The notes beneath the pieces were generated by a model that made no database searches, was not told the origin of the DNA, and saw only the letters and a program-made list of their open reading frames with translations. From positions 2,170,001 through 2,234,000 of the forward strand of contig JAJKFH010003173.1 in assembly GCA_023333565.1 (NCBI GenBank): a stretch of 64,000 nt of DNA, in the 5' to 3' direction. Of the stretch, positions 12,201-21,420 are shown in pieces; position 1 is the stretch's first letter; each line of letters opens with the position of its first letter. Made by a program: the position numbers and the translations under genes. This DNA is from Puffinus mauretanicus (taxonomy: Eukaryota > Chordata > Aves > Procellariiformes > Procellariidae).

Positions 12201-15200
12201 GTTCTCTCCCAGGCACCCTGAGAAATGCCTGTCCCTTAGCAGGGATGGAGCCACCTCAAGGCAGTGTGCTCCCAGCACAGTCCCTCTCTGCCTCTGCACT
12301 GATAAGCTCGGAGATGCTTAGCTAGCCCCAGGATCATTCCATGCTTTGTAATTGAATTAATAACTGTCTTAAAACTGCCATGCCAACCAGCAATCTGTTT
12401 CCTTCCCTACAGTACACAGCATGGTCACTAGTTAAATTAAGTGACTCCAGTAAGTGTGATGTTTTATGCAAGAGTAACTTCCAGCAGGGAATGGCCAGCT
12501 CAGCTCTCCTGGGCTCGGGGGAAGCAGCCCTTTACCTGTAGCTCCTGGGGTTCGTCTCATGTTCCGGCTGCTCTTGCATGCGGAGATGAGGGTGAGACGG
12601 GAGAGGGGCTCCACTAATTGGCTCAGTGGGTTCAGAGCAGCTGTCGGCTGCTCCTTGTGTCCGAGCATCAGCCAATTACCCAGGCCCTCGGCTCCGGCAG
12701 CCGGGATGTGCTGCTGCAAGGGAGCTGCATGCAGGCAGGAGCCTGACGGTCCCTGCTGTCACGCAGGGGAGAGGGATTGTAGCCTGTGTCTGATACTTTG
12801 GAATAAGAGAAAAGCAGCGTTTTGAGGGTTATGTTCCCTCCAAATCAGTGTAGGTGCCATTTTCCTTCTAGAATAGTTATATTCACAAAGGAGAAGCTTG
12901 TGTAAGCTGGAAATCTTCTCTCAGTTGGGTCAGCAATGGCTGTGCTGAGCAAGTCTCAGCTGGAAATAACTCTGCTGACCAGCAGGTAAAATAATCATGA
13001 GTTAATGGAGAATTAGTAAGAAAGTAGTGTATTAATTGTGATCTGATGGTACAGATGGTAGTGAATGGATTAAGGTTTAACAACTTTACATTTTGAGATT
13101 AATAGATAGCATATGGTAAATAATTTCTATTTATTTAACAAATAAAATACATATTATTAACACTCACATGCGTGCCTTTTCTCATGGGCTGCTCTTTCCT
13201 AATCAAGCCAAATTACGCTAATCATCCCTTCTGATTCCACCCAGAGTCTGCACCCCGTTGCTATCCGCTGCTGTCCTTTTTTCTCTGCCAAGGTTATGGA
13301 CTACAACTGTCAGGCATTGATTTTCTCAAATGTAATCAATGCCAGAAGTTCGGATGAGTTTTTATCTACAGTTCCAAGGTGTCTGGTTGGTGTTGGGGGT
13401 GAAATGTCTGGATCTCACTCATTAAGCAAAACAACGGTTAGATTAAAGTAATAATTAAACAGTTATAAGTTCAAGATATGGTTAGACCAAGAACTGAGAG
13501 CAAAGCAGAGTGGTAAATCTCAGTACCTCTGAGACTGATTGTCTGGGCTACTTCTGTCACCCTGGAACTCTCATTTTTAATGTTACCAAAACAGGTACCT
13601 TCCCTGGGCTCTATCATTTGGATAGTGGGGAGACGACAAACACAAAATAAAGGTCTTCAGGCCTGCAAGCCAAATTTGCAAGAAGCAGAGTGACCTGCTC
13701 AGAATTGGGCATGCCTTGTGCAGCCCTACTTTCTGTGTTAAAATCCAGCTAGGAGAGCAGAAATTATGGTAAATACGCTGCTACGCCTCTCTAGAACAAC
13801 ATTCATTATTAGGAAAAATAAATATTAACACCAAAATAAATAGGAATAGGTGAAAGTGGAACATCTGAAAATTAAGATTTGGAAAAACAGCTGCAGAAAT
13901 GCTTGAAGATTTCACATAGCGCTCCAAGAGTGAACTTGTACTGTTGTTTGAGAGAGAAAAATATCATATCATGAAATACACCACCAAGGACATAGCAGCC
14001 TCTGCGAGTATAGAAAAATCCCAAACTTTATGCCAGATATTGCTGGAATAGACAAAACTCAAACTTTATCTCCTTTGCCACTGCGGTGAGCAGGAAGGTG
14101 ACTGCCAGTGCCTCCCTCGTGCAGTGGCGCTGGCCCATTTCTGGCTTTTGTATTATTGTGAATATCTGGAATATGCTGAAAGTCAGACCTGGAAAGCCCA
14201 GGTGTCCGGGAGGCTGAACGCTTTCCCTTTGTGCTGAGCTCTGCACTAGCTCTGGAGACCAGGATAAATGTCTCAGTTGAACGTTTTCCAAGATGTATTC
14301 CAGTTTACGAGGACATCAGCAGCAATCCCTTTATTGAGCACAGGCAACATAGCCGTAACTCCGGAGCACTGACCACAGCCTGAAGCCTTGGCATGTGAGG
14401 GAGCTGGGCAATTAATTGGTTTTATAGGAAATCTAAACACACACATGTGCACAAAATCAAAGCGGTTATTTTTAAAGAGCAGCTCTCTGAGGAACAGAGG
14501 GTTATTTTTAACGAGAAGCTTTCTGAGGAACAAAGGGACAGCGCTTTGGCTAGCCTTAGATTTCAAGATTTTCCATGGCTTTTACTGAATGAAGAAAGGC
14601 CAGAGAGATTTTTAGACTTTCTTGACAGCCTTGTTCATTAGAGAGTTGCCTCTGTGTGCTTCATAAGCTTTAAACCTTTACGTATCGCTGGGAAGTCATC
14701 CGTTCGGTGTTGTGGCCGAGGGGGGGGTGACATTGCCAACCCAGCTTCCCAGGGCTGGAGCTGACAGCCCAGACCTGGAGGCTTTGGGTCTTCGCCCACT
14801 CTGGAGTGTTTCCTTGAGCCTCATCTATAGCTGGCATTTTTTTGTCCCTGGTCCCTTGCTTGTGTTCCCGCTGAGGATTTCTCTCTGTCCCAGCTGGTTC
14901 CTCAGACCCGTTGCATCATCAGCCAAAGGTCAAGAGAAAATAACCCTCACAGGCTTACAGTGAGTCATTTTTTGTGGGCTCAGCTTGGACGGGGAGCAAG
15001 TTGCACGAACTCAGCTGGTTAATGGGAAAACCCAACTCCATCTTGCTGCCTCTACCAGATTTGGGTCAGACCAATTTCCAAACAGGCTAATTGCCTCCCA
15101 ATCTAGGGCAGCCACCCCTCCCTCTGCCTCCTCGGGGATCCAGAGAACATTAAAAGGTAATTAGATATTTATAAGGACAGGCGAGCAGTCTCTGCCTGGG

Positions 15201-15963
15201 ATGATGAATTAGCTTGAAGGCATTATCTAATTCTCAGTTGTCTGAAATGAAATGTCTCCCTGCTGAAAAGGGACCTTCAGAGGGTAGCCTGAGACTCCCT
15301 GAGATCCCGAAATGGTCCCCGATGAATGGGGGAATCTTTGCAGTCAGGGTATGGCCAAAAAGGCATCCCTAGGAAAACCGGGAGGTGAAGTGGCTTTGCC
15401 ACACGTGAGTCCTGCTGGGAGGAGGAAATTCCTCCTTGTGCCGAGGCCAGGACAAGCCTGGGCAGCACGGGCTGCAGAGGGGCACTGCTCCTGCACGGCT
15501 TTGCCTGAGGACCTGCACCTCCTGCATTTCACCTAAATTTGAATTTAGAAAGGGAGAGATTTGTATGTCAACCATTCCTGTTCTCTTTCTTGAGCGGTAC
15601 AAAGAGAGGTTGGATGTAGCACAGATGCGTCCCCTGGTTGCATGAACCACCCAGGAGAATGGGGCTTCAGCATCGCTGCAGCCGCAAAAGCCCCGTGCAG
15701 AGCACGGAGGGCTGCGTCCCGGGCGAGCAACGCAACGCGTACATGGCATGCCCCGGGCACCGTCCCGCCGGGCACCTCCGACAGCCCCCCTCGGCTCTCC
15801 CACGGAAACCTCCGGGCCGGAGAGGCGAGGGGCTGCTCTTACCCAGAAAGGCGATGACAGCTAGGGCTGTGCGGACAAATCCAGCGGTGCCTCCCATCCT
15901 GCGCCTCCGGCCGGGCTACGGCCTCCACGGCTGAGCCTCTCCGGGTGAGCGGGGACAGCAGCC
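105..15963 (-). CDS. CNTN2: CNTN2, contactin-2 (axonin-1 / TAG-1), complete spliced coding sequence
   Basis: GPI-anchored neural cell-adhesion molecule of the contactin family. It acts on axon surfaces in homophilic binding and in neurite growth and fasciculation, and with Caspr2 it organises the juxtaparanode and its Kv1 channels (family knowledge). Twenty-two coding exons were placed by reverse-complement reading: 15897-15843, 11258-11114, 10822-10647, 10318-10223, 9896-9687, 9082-8983, 8710-8535, 7829-7693, 7156-7027, 6143-5993, 5711-5584, 5221-5046, 4907-4787, 4503-4345, 4202-4053, 3302-3232, 3040-2806, 2343-2228, 1858-1672, 1305-1193, 1104-936, 214-105. All have AG/GT borders and compatible phases. 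They sum to 3111 nt, 1036 residues plus stop, the usual contactin-2 length. Order: signal peptide, Ig1-Ig6 (about 35-600), FN3 1-4 (about 605-1000), hydrophobic GPI signal. All six Ig cysteine pairs are present and I see no frameshift or premature stop, so the gene looks intact. The outer end given is the 5' edge of the ATG exon. Confidence 0.97.
936..1104 (-). CDS. CNTN2: CNTN2 exon: FN3 domain 4, second part
   Basis: Residues about 945-1001, starting MLYRQDSH and including [15 protein letters not shown] and [12 protein letters not shown], the conserved end of the fourth FN3 domain. Acceptor CAACAG, donor GTACGT. It starts in phase 0 and ends in phase 1. Confidence 0.96.
1193..1305 (-). CDS. 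CNTN2: CNTN2 exon: FN3 domain 4, first part
   Basis: Residues about 907-944, including the Pro/Lys linker [13 protein letters not shown] and the core KWDPV. The sequon NIS is a likely glycosylation site. Acceptor TCTTAG; the donor is GTATAGG after the Lys codon of TGYK. Confidence 0.95.
1672..1858 (-). CDS. CNTN2: CNTN2 exon: FN3 domain 3, second part
   Basis: Residues about 845-907: [16 protein letters not shown], then [16 protein letters not shown], the typical FN3 F and G strands. Donor GTGAGTG at 1671-1670, acceptor ATTCAG before 1858. Confidence 0.97.
2228..2343 (-). CDS. CNTN2: CNTN2 exon: FN3 domain 3, first part
   Basis: Residues about 806-844: [14 protein letters not shown] through the B-strand tryptophan in DVSWEPVEQ, ending GVLLGYE. 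Acceptor TTTTTCAG, donor GTATGA. It joins in frame to the exon that starts IRYW. Confidence 0.95.
2806..3040 (-). CDS. CNTN2: CNTN2 exon: FN3 domain 2, main part
   Basis: Residues about 728-806: [21 protein letters not shown], the sequon [16 protein letters not shown], then RKGEGPESL. At the FG-loop position where mammalian contactin-2 reads RGD, this gene reads KGE (comparison from memory). Donor GTAAAGG at 2805-2804, acceptor CTCACAG. Confidence 0.97.
3232..3302 (-). CDS. CNTN2: CNTN2 exon: start of FN3 domain 2
   Basis: A 71-nt exon covering residues about 704-727: [16 protein letters not shown], then NELIINWT. The Gly-rich SGGGGAP is a contactin-2 signature. Acceptor CGACAG, donor GTAAGTC; it enters in phase 1 and leaves in phase 0. 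Confidence 0.95.
4053..4202 (-). CDS. CNTN2: CNTN2 exon: FN3 domain 1, second part
   Basis: Residues about 654-704: [44 protein letters not shown]. The first codon, Asn, is split with the A at 4345. Donor GTACGTG, acceptor ATATAG. Confidence 0.97.
4345..4503 (-). CDS. CNTN2: CNTN2 exon: linker and FN3 domain 1, first part
   Basis: Residues about 601-654: the Gly/Pro hinge [13 protein letters not shown] between Ig6 and FN3-1, then [18 protein letters not shown] and WKQMRT. Donor GTAAGTG at 4344-4343, acceptor ATCCCAG. Confidence 0.97.
4504..4786 (-). other. Short CNTN2 intron with a perfect hairpin
   Basis: A 283-bp intron between the Ig6 and FN3-1 exons. It contains a 13-bp perfect inverted repeat (4600-4612 and 4637-4649) separated by 24 bases; nothing else stands out. 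Confidence 0.7.
4787..4907 (-). CDS. CNTN2: CNTN2 exon: Ig domain 6, second half
   Basis: Residues about 561-601: [18 protein letters not shown], then [14 protein letters not shown] holding the second Ig6 cysteine, ending LTVR. Donor GTAATC, acceptor CCACGCAG. Confidence 0.96.
5046..5221 (-). CDS. CNTN2: CNTN2 exon: Ig domain 6, first half
   Basis: Residues about 502-560: [17 protein letters not shown], the sequon-containing ENLTLQC with the first cysteine, [14 protein letters not shown], and HYRRASV. Donor GTGAGT, acceptor TCTGCAG. Confidence 0.97.
5584..5711 (-). CDS. CNTN2: CNTN2 exon: Ig domain 5, second half
   Basis: Residues about 459-502: [37 protein letters not shown]. It holds the second cysteine and the sequons NIS and NST. 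Donor GTAGAG, acceptor TTTCCAG. Confidence 0.97.
5993..6143 (-). CDS. CNTN2: CNTN2 exon: Ig domain 5, first half
   Basis: Residues about 409-459: [19 protein letters not shown], then [19 protein letters not shown] with the first cysteine, and the sequon NSS. Donor GTAGCAG, acceptor CCTGTAG; it ends in phase 2. Confidence 0.95.
6144..7026 (-). other. CNTN2 intron, no features seen
   Basis: An 883-bp AT-leaning intron between the Ig4 and Ig5 exon pairs. I see no open frame with splice sites, no repeat and no RNA gene in it. Confidence 0.6.
7027..7156 (-). CDS. CNTN2: CNTN2 exon: Ig domain 4, second half
   Basis: Residues about 366-409: [38 protein letters not shown]. Together Ig1 to Ig4 form the horseshoe used in contactin-2 homophilic binding (family knowledge). 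Donor GTAATT, acceptor GCACAG. Confidence 0.97.
7693..7829 (-). CDS. CNTN2: CNTN2 exon: Ig domain 4, first half
   Basis: Residues about 320-365: [43 protein letters not shown]. It holds the first Ig4 cysteine. Donor GTACCG at 7692-7691, acceptor TTTGCAG. Confidence 0.96.
8535..8710 (-). CDS. CNTN2: CNTN2 exon: Ig domain 3, second half
   Basis: Residues about 261-320: [50 protein letters not shown]. The first base completes the Asn of FGN from the preceding exon. Donor GTAACA, acceptor TACATAG. Confidence 0.96.
8983..9082 (-). CDS. CNTN2: CNTN2 exon: Ig domain 3, first half
   Basis: Residues about 228-261: [20 protein letters not shown], then [10 protein letters not shown] with the first Ig3 cysteine. 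Donor GTGAGTG, acceptor CAACAG. Confidence 0.95.
9687..9896 (-). CDS. CNTN2: CNTN2 exon: Ig domain 2, second half
   Basis: Residues about 158-228: [50 protein letters not shown], ending LSLAAE. It contains the sequon NYS and the second Ig2 cysteine. The donor is GTCAGTG, acceptor CCCACAG. Confidence 0.97.
10223..10318 (-). CDS. CNTN2: CNTN2 exon: Ig domain 2, first half
   Basis: Residues about 126-158: [20 protein letters not shown], then [11 protein letters not shown] with the first Ig2 cysteine. The start was set at 10318 (acceptor GTTTAG) because only this keeps frame with the preceding T and gives FLQEF as in other contactin-2 proteins. A second AG 8 nt downstream would create an immediate TGA. 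Donor GTACGC. Confidence 0.93.
10647..10822 (-). CDS. CNTN2: CNTN2 exon: Ig domain 1, second half
   Basis: Residues about 67-126: [52 protein letters not shown]. It holds the second Ig1 cysteine and the sequon NGT. Acceptor TTGGCAG, donor GTAAGT. Confidence 0.97.
11114..11258 (-). CDS. CNTN2: CNTN2 exon: mature N-terminus and Ig domain 1, first half
   Basis: Residues about 19-67: [20 protein letters not shown], then [20 protein letters not shown], ending PPATYR. It holds the first Ig1 cysteine. The signal cleavage site probably falls near its start (AWCQAQ; inference). Acceptor TTGCAG, donor GTGAGC. Confidence 0.95.
11259..15842 (-). other. CNTN2 intron between signal-peptide and Ig1 exons
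   Basis: The 4.6-kb intron holds no exon I can support. It includes AT-rich stretches around 13080-13160 and 13770-13870 and a 36-bp tandem duplication at 14465-14536. Confidence 0.7.
14465..14536. repeat. 36-bp tandem duplication
   Basis: Two adjacent 36-base copies starting GTTATTTTTAA at 14465 and 14501, with four mismatches. Because the unit is a multiple of three, one plus-strand frame stays open across both copies, but that frame has no ATG, so I do not call a gene. Confidence 0.85.
15843..15963 (-). CDS. CNTN2: CNTN2 start-codon exon: 5'UTR end and signal peptide
   Basis: The ATG at 15897-15895 opens [19 protein letters not shown], a short basic N-region followed by a hydrophobic core, i.e. 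a secretory signal. Coding part 15843-15897, donor GTAAGAG. The start is favoured by a good Kozak context (A at -3, G at +4) and by exact phase-1 joining to the AWCQAQ exon 4.6 kb away. The 66 bases from 15898 to 15963 are 5'UTR, bounded by a strong acceptor (pyrimidine tract CTCCTTTCTCTGTCTGTCGCAG in part, AG at 15965-15964). Confidence 0.92.
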
Positions 15964-18900
15964 CTGCGACAGACAGAGAAAGGAGTTATCTGCGGCGTTT
16001 CTGTGCCTCTGCCCGGGGGCCCGGCGTCCAGCTGGGCGTCCCCGCTGGCCACGGGCCCGGGGTGAGAGTCACTCGGGAGCAAACATCCAGCTGCCCGGAG
16101 AGGAACACAGAGGGGTTTGAAGGAGCTCTTTTTCATTCTGACATGACAGACCTGGTTGGGAAATTGTTGGTCCTCCTCCCTTACTATCTGCTATTCTTCC
16201 TTCCTCCTCCAAGAATAATGCTTCCTTCCTAGCATTTTTTATTAAAAAAATCACAAAGCCAGAAGCACACAGGATATTGGTAAGGGGGAAGGAGGAAGAA
16301 ATAATCTGTTCTTGTTATTTTATGAAAAAGGCATCTTTAACTCTTCAGGCAGGCAGTGACTATCTTTGGGTGTCGTGCCAGCCCCGAGTCTCTTGTTCTG
16401 GAGGGGTTGGGGGGACCCAAGTCGTCACCGTGCCCTGCAGCCCAGCTGCAGAGCATCCCCGGGGTGAGCTCACGCCTGCAGGGCGGCGTGGGAAGCGAGT
16501 GGCACAAAGTGGCTGCACAGGGAGGTCTCCGTGGGGCTGCCTGCAGCCTGCTGGGTCACCTGCTTTTCTTCCAAGTGTGATGCATTTACATAGTTAATCA
16601 AGGGATAGCGGAGCGCCAAGGCATCTCCTGATGCCATGAGACACGTTAGTGGGTGGAGCAGTGATTTCCAGTCCCCTCCACAGACTCCTGTCTTCCAAGA
16701 TCTCTCAAAAAGAAAAAAACCCCAAACAAAACGTGGAGCTGTTTGTGCAGACCCTGGTCCCTGCACTCTCCGGGCTACACCCGCCGCGGGACCAGCTTCA
16801 GCACATCCACCTCTTCCCTTGTAACTCCGGCGGGGATGTTGGGCTGAGGCTTTTTCCCCTGTTTGTTAACAAATGCTTTTGGAATAATGCATTGAGGAGC
16901 CCCGCAGACCGACAGAGCCCCGTGTTCCCCAGTGCCCTCCCAAACGCACACCCCGGTGAGCTGCGGCTGAGGGAGCTGCCAAGAGCCGGGCTGCTCGTGG
17001 GCTGCGAGTGCTGCTTATCCCTCTGCTCCAGCTGGTGCCGCTTCCACTCCTCTCCCTGCCCATCTGTCTGCCCGAGCAGGCCGTGCTGCTCCTAAGCTCC
17101 TCCGAGCAGGGATTAGCTTTCTATCCCACGGGATGCAGCCCCCTCTGCGTTGCTGCTTTAAAAAATCCGGTGCCCCGCTCATTAATAGCAGCCCTTGAAA
17201 CGCACCTGAGCAAACAGCGATAGTCCCGTGTTTGCTTCACGTCCTGCCTCGGGGACCCTGGCTGGGTGGAACAGCCGCCTGGCCTCTGTGTCCTCTCCCG
17301 AAAGAGAAGGTTTTGCTACCGACACTTGCGAAGGAGGAGACCCCATCCCAAATCCTCCTCGATTTTTATCTTGCTTGGGTGGGAGGGCTGGATCCCAGCC
17401 TCCCAGTCCAGCGCTGAGAGCGCAGAGCCCAGCCGGCTTGCTCGTACCCTGGTTAAATATTTTGTATGTGACAGGCCCCTAAATAAGGCTGGTGCTTAAT
17501 TGTACTGGGCGGCGGGGAGGGAGGACCCTGCCATAAAGACGGGGGCCGAGCTGCGTTGCGGACAGGCGATTCGGGGACAAAGCGGAGAAGGGCATGAGCC
17601 GCGTTTACATGAAAGCTGCTCCACGCAGTTTGTTCCAGCAGCCCTGAAGTGACTCAGTCACATGAAATCACTTGATGTCAATGAGAATCATGCCCCAAAT
17701 GGTGTCCTGAACCCACGGCCTTTCAGCTAACACTGCCTCATTGTTCCCCTGCCTTCACCCTCTGCCTGCTTCTCTCTCCTGTGTCTTGTGCTCACATCGT
17801 AAGCACTTTGGGACAAGGACCAGCTTTTTGCTCGGTCTGTTTTGCAGGCAGCGCTGCGCTGTGGGCTTGCAGGCAATGCCAGCACTGCACTAATTAATAA
17901 GTTGACTTTTCCAAGTCTCTGCGGTTTGGTTTCTTCACCAGCATGTTACAATGCCCAAGGTTTGTGAAAGGCAGCGAGCATCAAAGCTCTTCCTACACCC
18001 AGTGGCAACAAATTAAAGTAAGAGAGTCTTGCTCCATCGCTGCCAGCCCTGTGTTCTGAGGCTGAGTCCTCTGCCTGCGCCCCGCGAGCTGCCCGCGAAG
18101 GCACTGCCCGGGTGCAGCTTTGCTCTCTTCTATTCATTTTTCCTCTCACTTTTAAAACAAATAGGAAAGGGTGTGGGAAAGTTGGATTTTGTTATTTTTA
18201 ATAAGGAGCAGGCAACGTGAGGAGGTGGGGGACCGCGGTGTTGGCCGTCCACCCTTCTCGGGGGCTGGAGGCTCCTCCAGGCTGCTCCTGCCCCTCTGCC
18301 ACCTTTCTGGGTTTATCAGTGCTTTAGACTTTCTGCTGTATGAAATAGAGATGATTTGAGTAAGAGCAAATTGCCTCCTGCCTCTCCTGGGTGCTTTTGT
18401 TTAAACAAGTGGGTCCCAAAGGCTGAGCTGAGATCTGGTCAGGAGGGAGAGGAGGGTGAGCTGCGATGCCCTTCTCTGGGAATACTTCTGCCAGTGTCCC
18501 CTTTCGGCTTCCTTCCCTGTGGCTGAACAAAGCTGGTGTCTTGTAAAAATTAAGCTGATTTGAATTACTTAATTAGTTATCGATTCATTATTTATGATGT
18601 AAACTGCAGCTTTGATCCCTAGTTCTGCTGCTGGCTCCGGCTCTGCAGCTTCCCCCTTTCCACCCCAACCTCCACATCTGCTCTCATCCTTAATGCTCAC
18701 ATCATTTTCTCTTCTCAATTCCTTGTGTCCATCGCTCCATTGCTCCAGGATCCCACTCACACACACAGACACACTCGGGGCCCTTTCCAAAGGCGAGATG
18801 TGCGGTGCTGCTGCTCTGCGGGCTGAGGTGGGACGTGGGGGGGCTCTTGCGGAGGGGGCACGGGGAGATGCTGCTGTTTCGCTCTTTTGAGTCCAGCCTC

Positions 18901-20699
18901 AGCCCAGCCCGTGCTTTAACTCCTTTGTAAAAAATTAGGAACGTGATATCCAGGGAGAGCGCCAGGTACGATCCACAGCAAACAAACACGTAAGAGAGTA
19001 ACAGAGTAATTTCTACAAGTGCTGACGCTGTATTTGTTCGCAATTAGAGACTGGATGAAATAATCCTCTCAGATACTGTTTTTCGTGTTCCTGATTGTCT
19101 TATCACCTAAGTGCCATGATCAAATTGTGCCCGAGGGCCCTGACGCTGCGAGATCGCACCTGGGGCTGCGCTGGGACCTGGGGGCACCTTAAAGCCGCGA
19201 CCCTGAGCCGGGGATCCTGCAGCTGACTCTGAACTTCTCTGAAGCGTGGGCATGCGCTTTGCATCTGATATTTAGGGCTGCTCTCCGTCCTTAATTAGAA
19301 GAGGGCCCGTGGGGCCCTGTTTTTTCCTCTCTTTATAGGGTTTTTTGACAGTCACTCGAGAGCCTTCTGTTGTACTGAAAGGGGATCTGTCATCCCTGCT
19401 AATGGATGCTGTCATTAATACTTCCAATAGCAAGGGAGGCATGGGCACACTCGAAAACACGTACATTAGCCCTTTCCTCTGGAGCCCCTGGGACCTGGGA
19501 GCGATCCATTATCGTGGAGGCAGAGTTAGAGAGCTACAGAGAGATTTTGAGTCCTCCTGAGCCTCTGGGAGAGGAGATGCTGCCTGGTCCAGTGCCCGCA
19601 GCTCCAGTTCTGACTGCGGAGCAGCATCCTTTGGAGGAGGTGACTCCAGCCGGGCTCTGGGCGTGGGGGGGCCAGAAATGGCTTTTGGTAGGAGATGGGC
19701 TTTAACAAGGGATGACATGGCCAGCACAGGCAAAGTGCTATCTATTACCAGGGTAAATAAGTGTAATTCAATCTCCTATGGTTAGGTGATGAGATGAGCA
19801 TTTGTGTGTAAGTGGGGCAGCTCCTGCTGCTGCAGCATTCCCCGGGGAAGGATTGCTCCTGAGGGTGGGTGATGCAGGAATTTGTCCTGTGCTGTGAGTG
19901 TCCCTTATATTAAGGATCATCGCTAAGGCTGGAAAGGGCACACTTTTGATCTTTGCTGGATTTTGGCTTGTGAAACCTGTTCAAGGTTAGGTACATTTTG
20001 TCCATCTCCAGAACATCTACAGAACATGTTTCAATGAGTTGGAAATGGTTTTATTGTAATATATCTGTCCTCTTGTAAAACTGCCTGTGCCCAGGAGAGG
20101 CTGATTTAGATGCAAACTCTGGGTCCAGCCTTCCCTGAGCTTTTTTAGGTTCAGATCTGTTGGTGGCTCCAGGACCCGCAGCAGCTGCTGCTGCAAAAAT
20201 CCTGGGCCACCCAAAAACCATCCTAAGCAGTGAAGTCTCCAAGGTCCAAAAGAAGACCAAAAGCACCCTCAGAGGGGGTCAGAGCCCTGCGGAGGAGTCC
20301 AGCCCTCCCTAGGCTCATCAGTCATCCCAAACAGGCACCAAACCCTGTCTGCAGTTACTGGGGGAACCCTGCTCCCCGCTGCGGGTCAGGACCTGATGTA
20401 GAGGAGTGCTGCGGGCACTGCTTGCTCCCTTTGATACCTGTCCCCAGCAGAGGTGGGTCCCAGAAACACTTCTAGCAATAGCTGGGGGGTCCTCTGTGCC
20501 CTCTCTCCTGCCCAGGTGGGTTTGGATCGCTCTTGGCATGTTAGAAAAGTTCCAAAGCCTCTGTCTCTGCACAGCTTTTGAAGGCAGAGCCCTTCTCCTC
20601 TGCTGTGCAGGCTGAGAGAGAGGAGCAGCATCAGCTGCTCTCCCGGCCATCAGCTACACCCTGCTGTCCCCTTCCCACCCTGTCACCCTCGCCCGGGGC

Positions 20700-21420
20700 A
20701 GAGCCTGTGCTGTCACCGCTGCAGGGACGGTGCAATGGGCGCATTCACCTGCCCTGGGCTCGGTGCTCCCCGTCTGCGCCCCGACATCGCCCCGAGGAGC
20801 TGGGCAGCGGGGCAGAGGGAGGGGACAGAGTGGGGACCTGGAGGAGGGGAGCTCACCCCCGGCTGTGCTTGCACAGGAGGAGCGGAGGCTGGTGCAGGAG
20901 GCTCAGAACCTCCAGCCCGAGGCTGCGGGAGCAGATGGTGCTCACAGCCCGGCCTCCTTCCCTGCCGGCAGCTCCCTGCCGCGCCGCGGCCGTGCCACCC
21001 GCAGCCGGGGCTGGAGCGGGGGCTCTGCTGTCTGGATGCATTTGTTATTGCCCGATGGGCTGAGGCGTTAGCAGAAAGGAGGGGACGCGCTCTGCACGCT
21101 GCAGTGCCCAGCGCGGCGTGTCCTGCCTGCGCCAGGGCTTGGCTGCGGTGCTGGGTGAAGGGGGCACCTGCGGACAGGGAGCTCAGGTGGGGTGGATTAG
21201 AGCAGGTGTCTTCAGTCTGTCTGTCTGTCTGTCTGCCTGGCGCGCCTGCCCTCGCTGCTGCTTTTGCAGCTGGGCCGGGCAGGCGGCAGGCAGGGGAGGT
21301 GCGGTGCCGTGGCCGTGGCGTTCGACAGCCCGGCTCGGGGACAAGGGAGATGGTCTGTGGCAGAGGGTCTGAGCCCCGGGACGGGAGCAGAGCCACCAAG
21401 CAGGGAGCGAGGGGCTTTCA
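20700..21420. promoter_or_regulatory. GC/CpG-rich block, possible regulatory region
   Basis: Strongly GC-rich with many CpGs. On the minus strand a GTGAGC donor-like site follows position 20857, so this could alternatively be a first exon of CNTN2. The context of that donor is weaker than at 28639. There is no TATA box and no coding evidence. Confidence 0.3.
21215..21238. repeat. TCTG tetranucleotide microsatellite
   Basis: About six consecutive TCTG/GTCT units, ending in an imperfect CTGCCTG copy. Confidence 0.9.
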
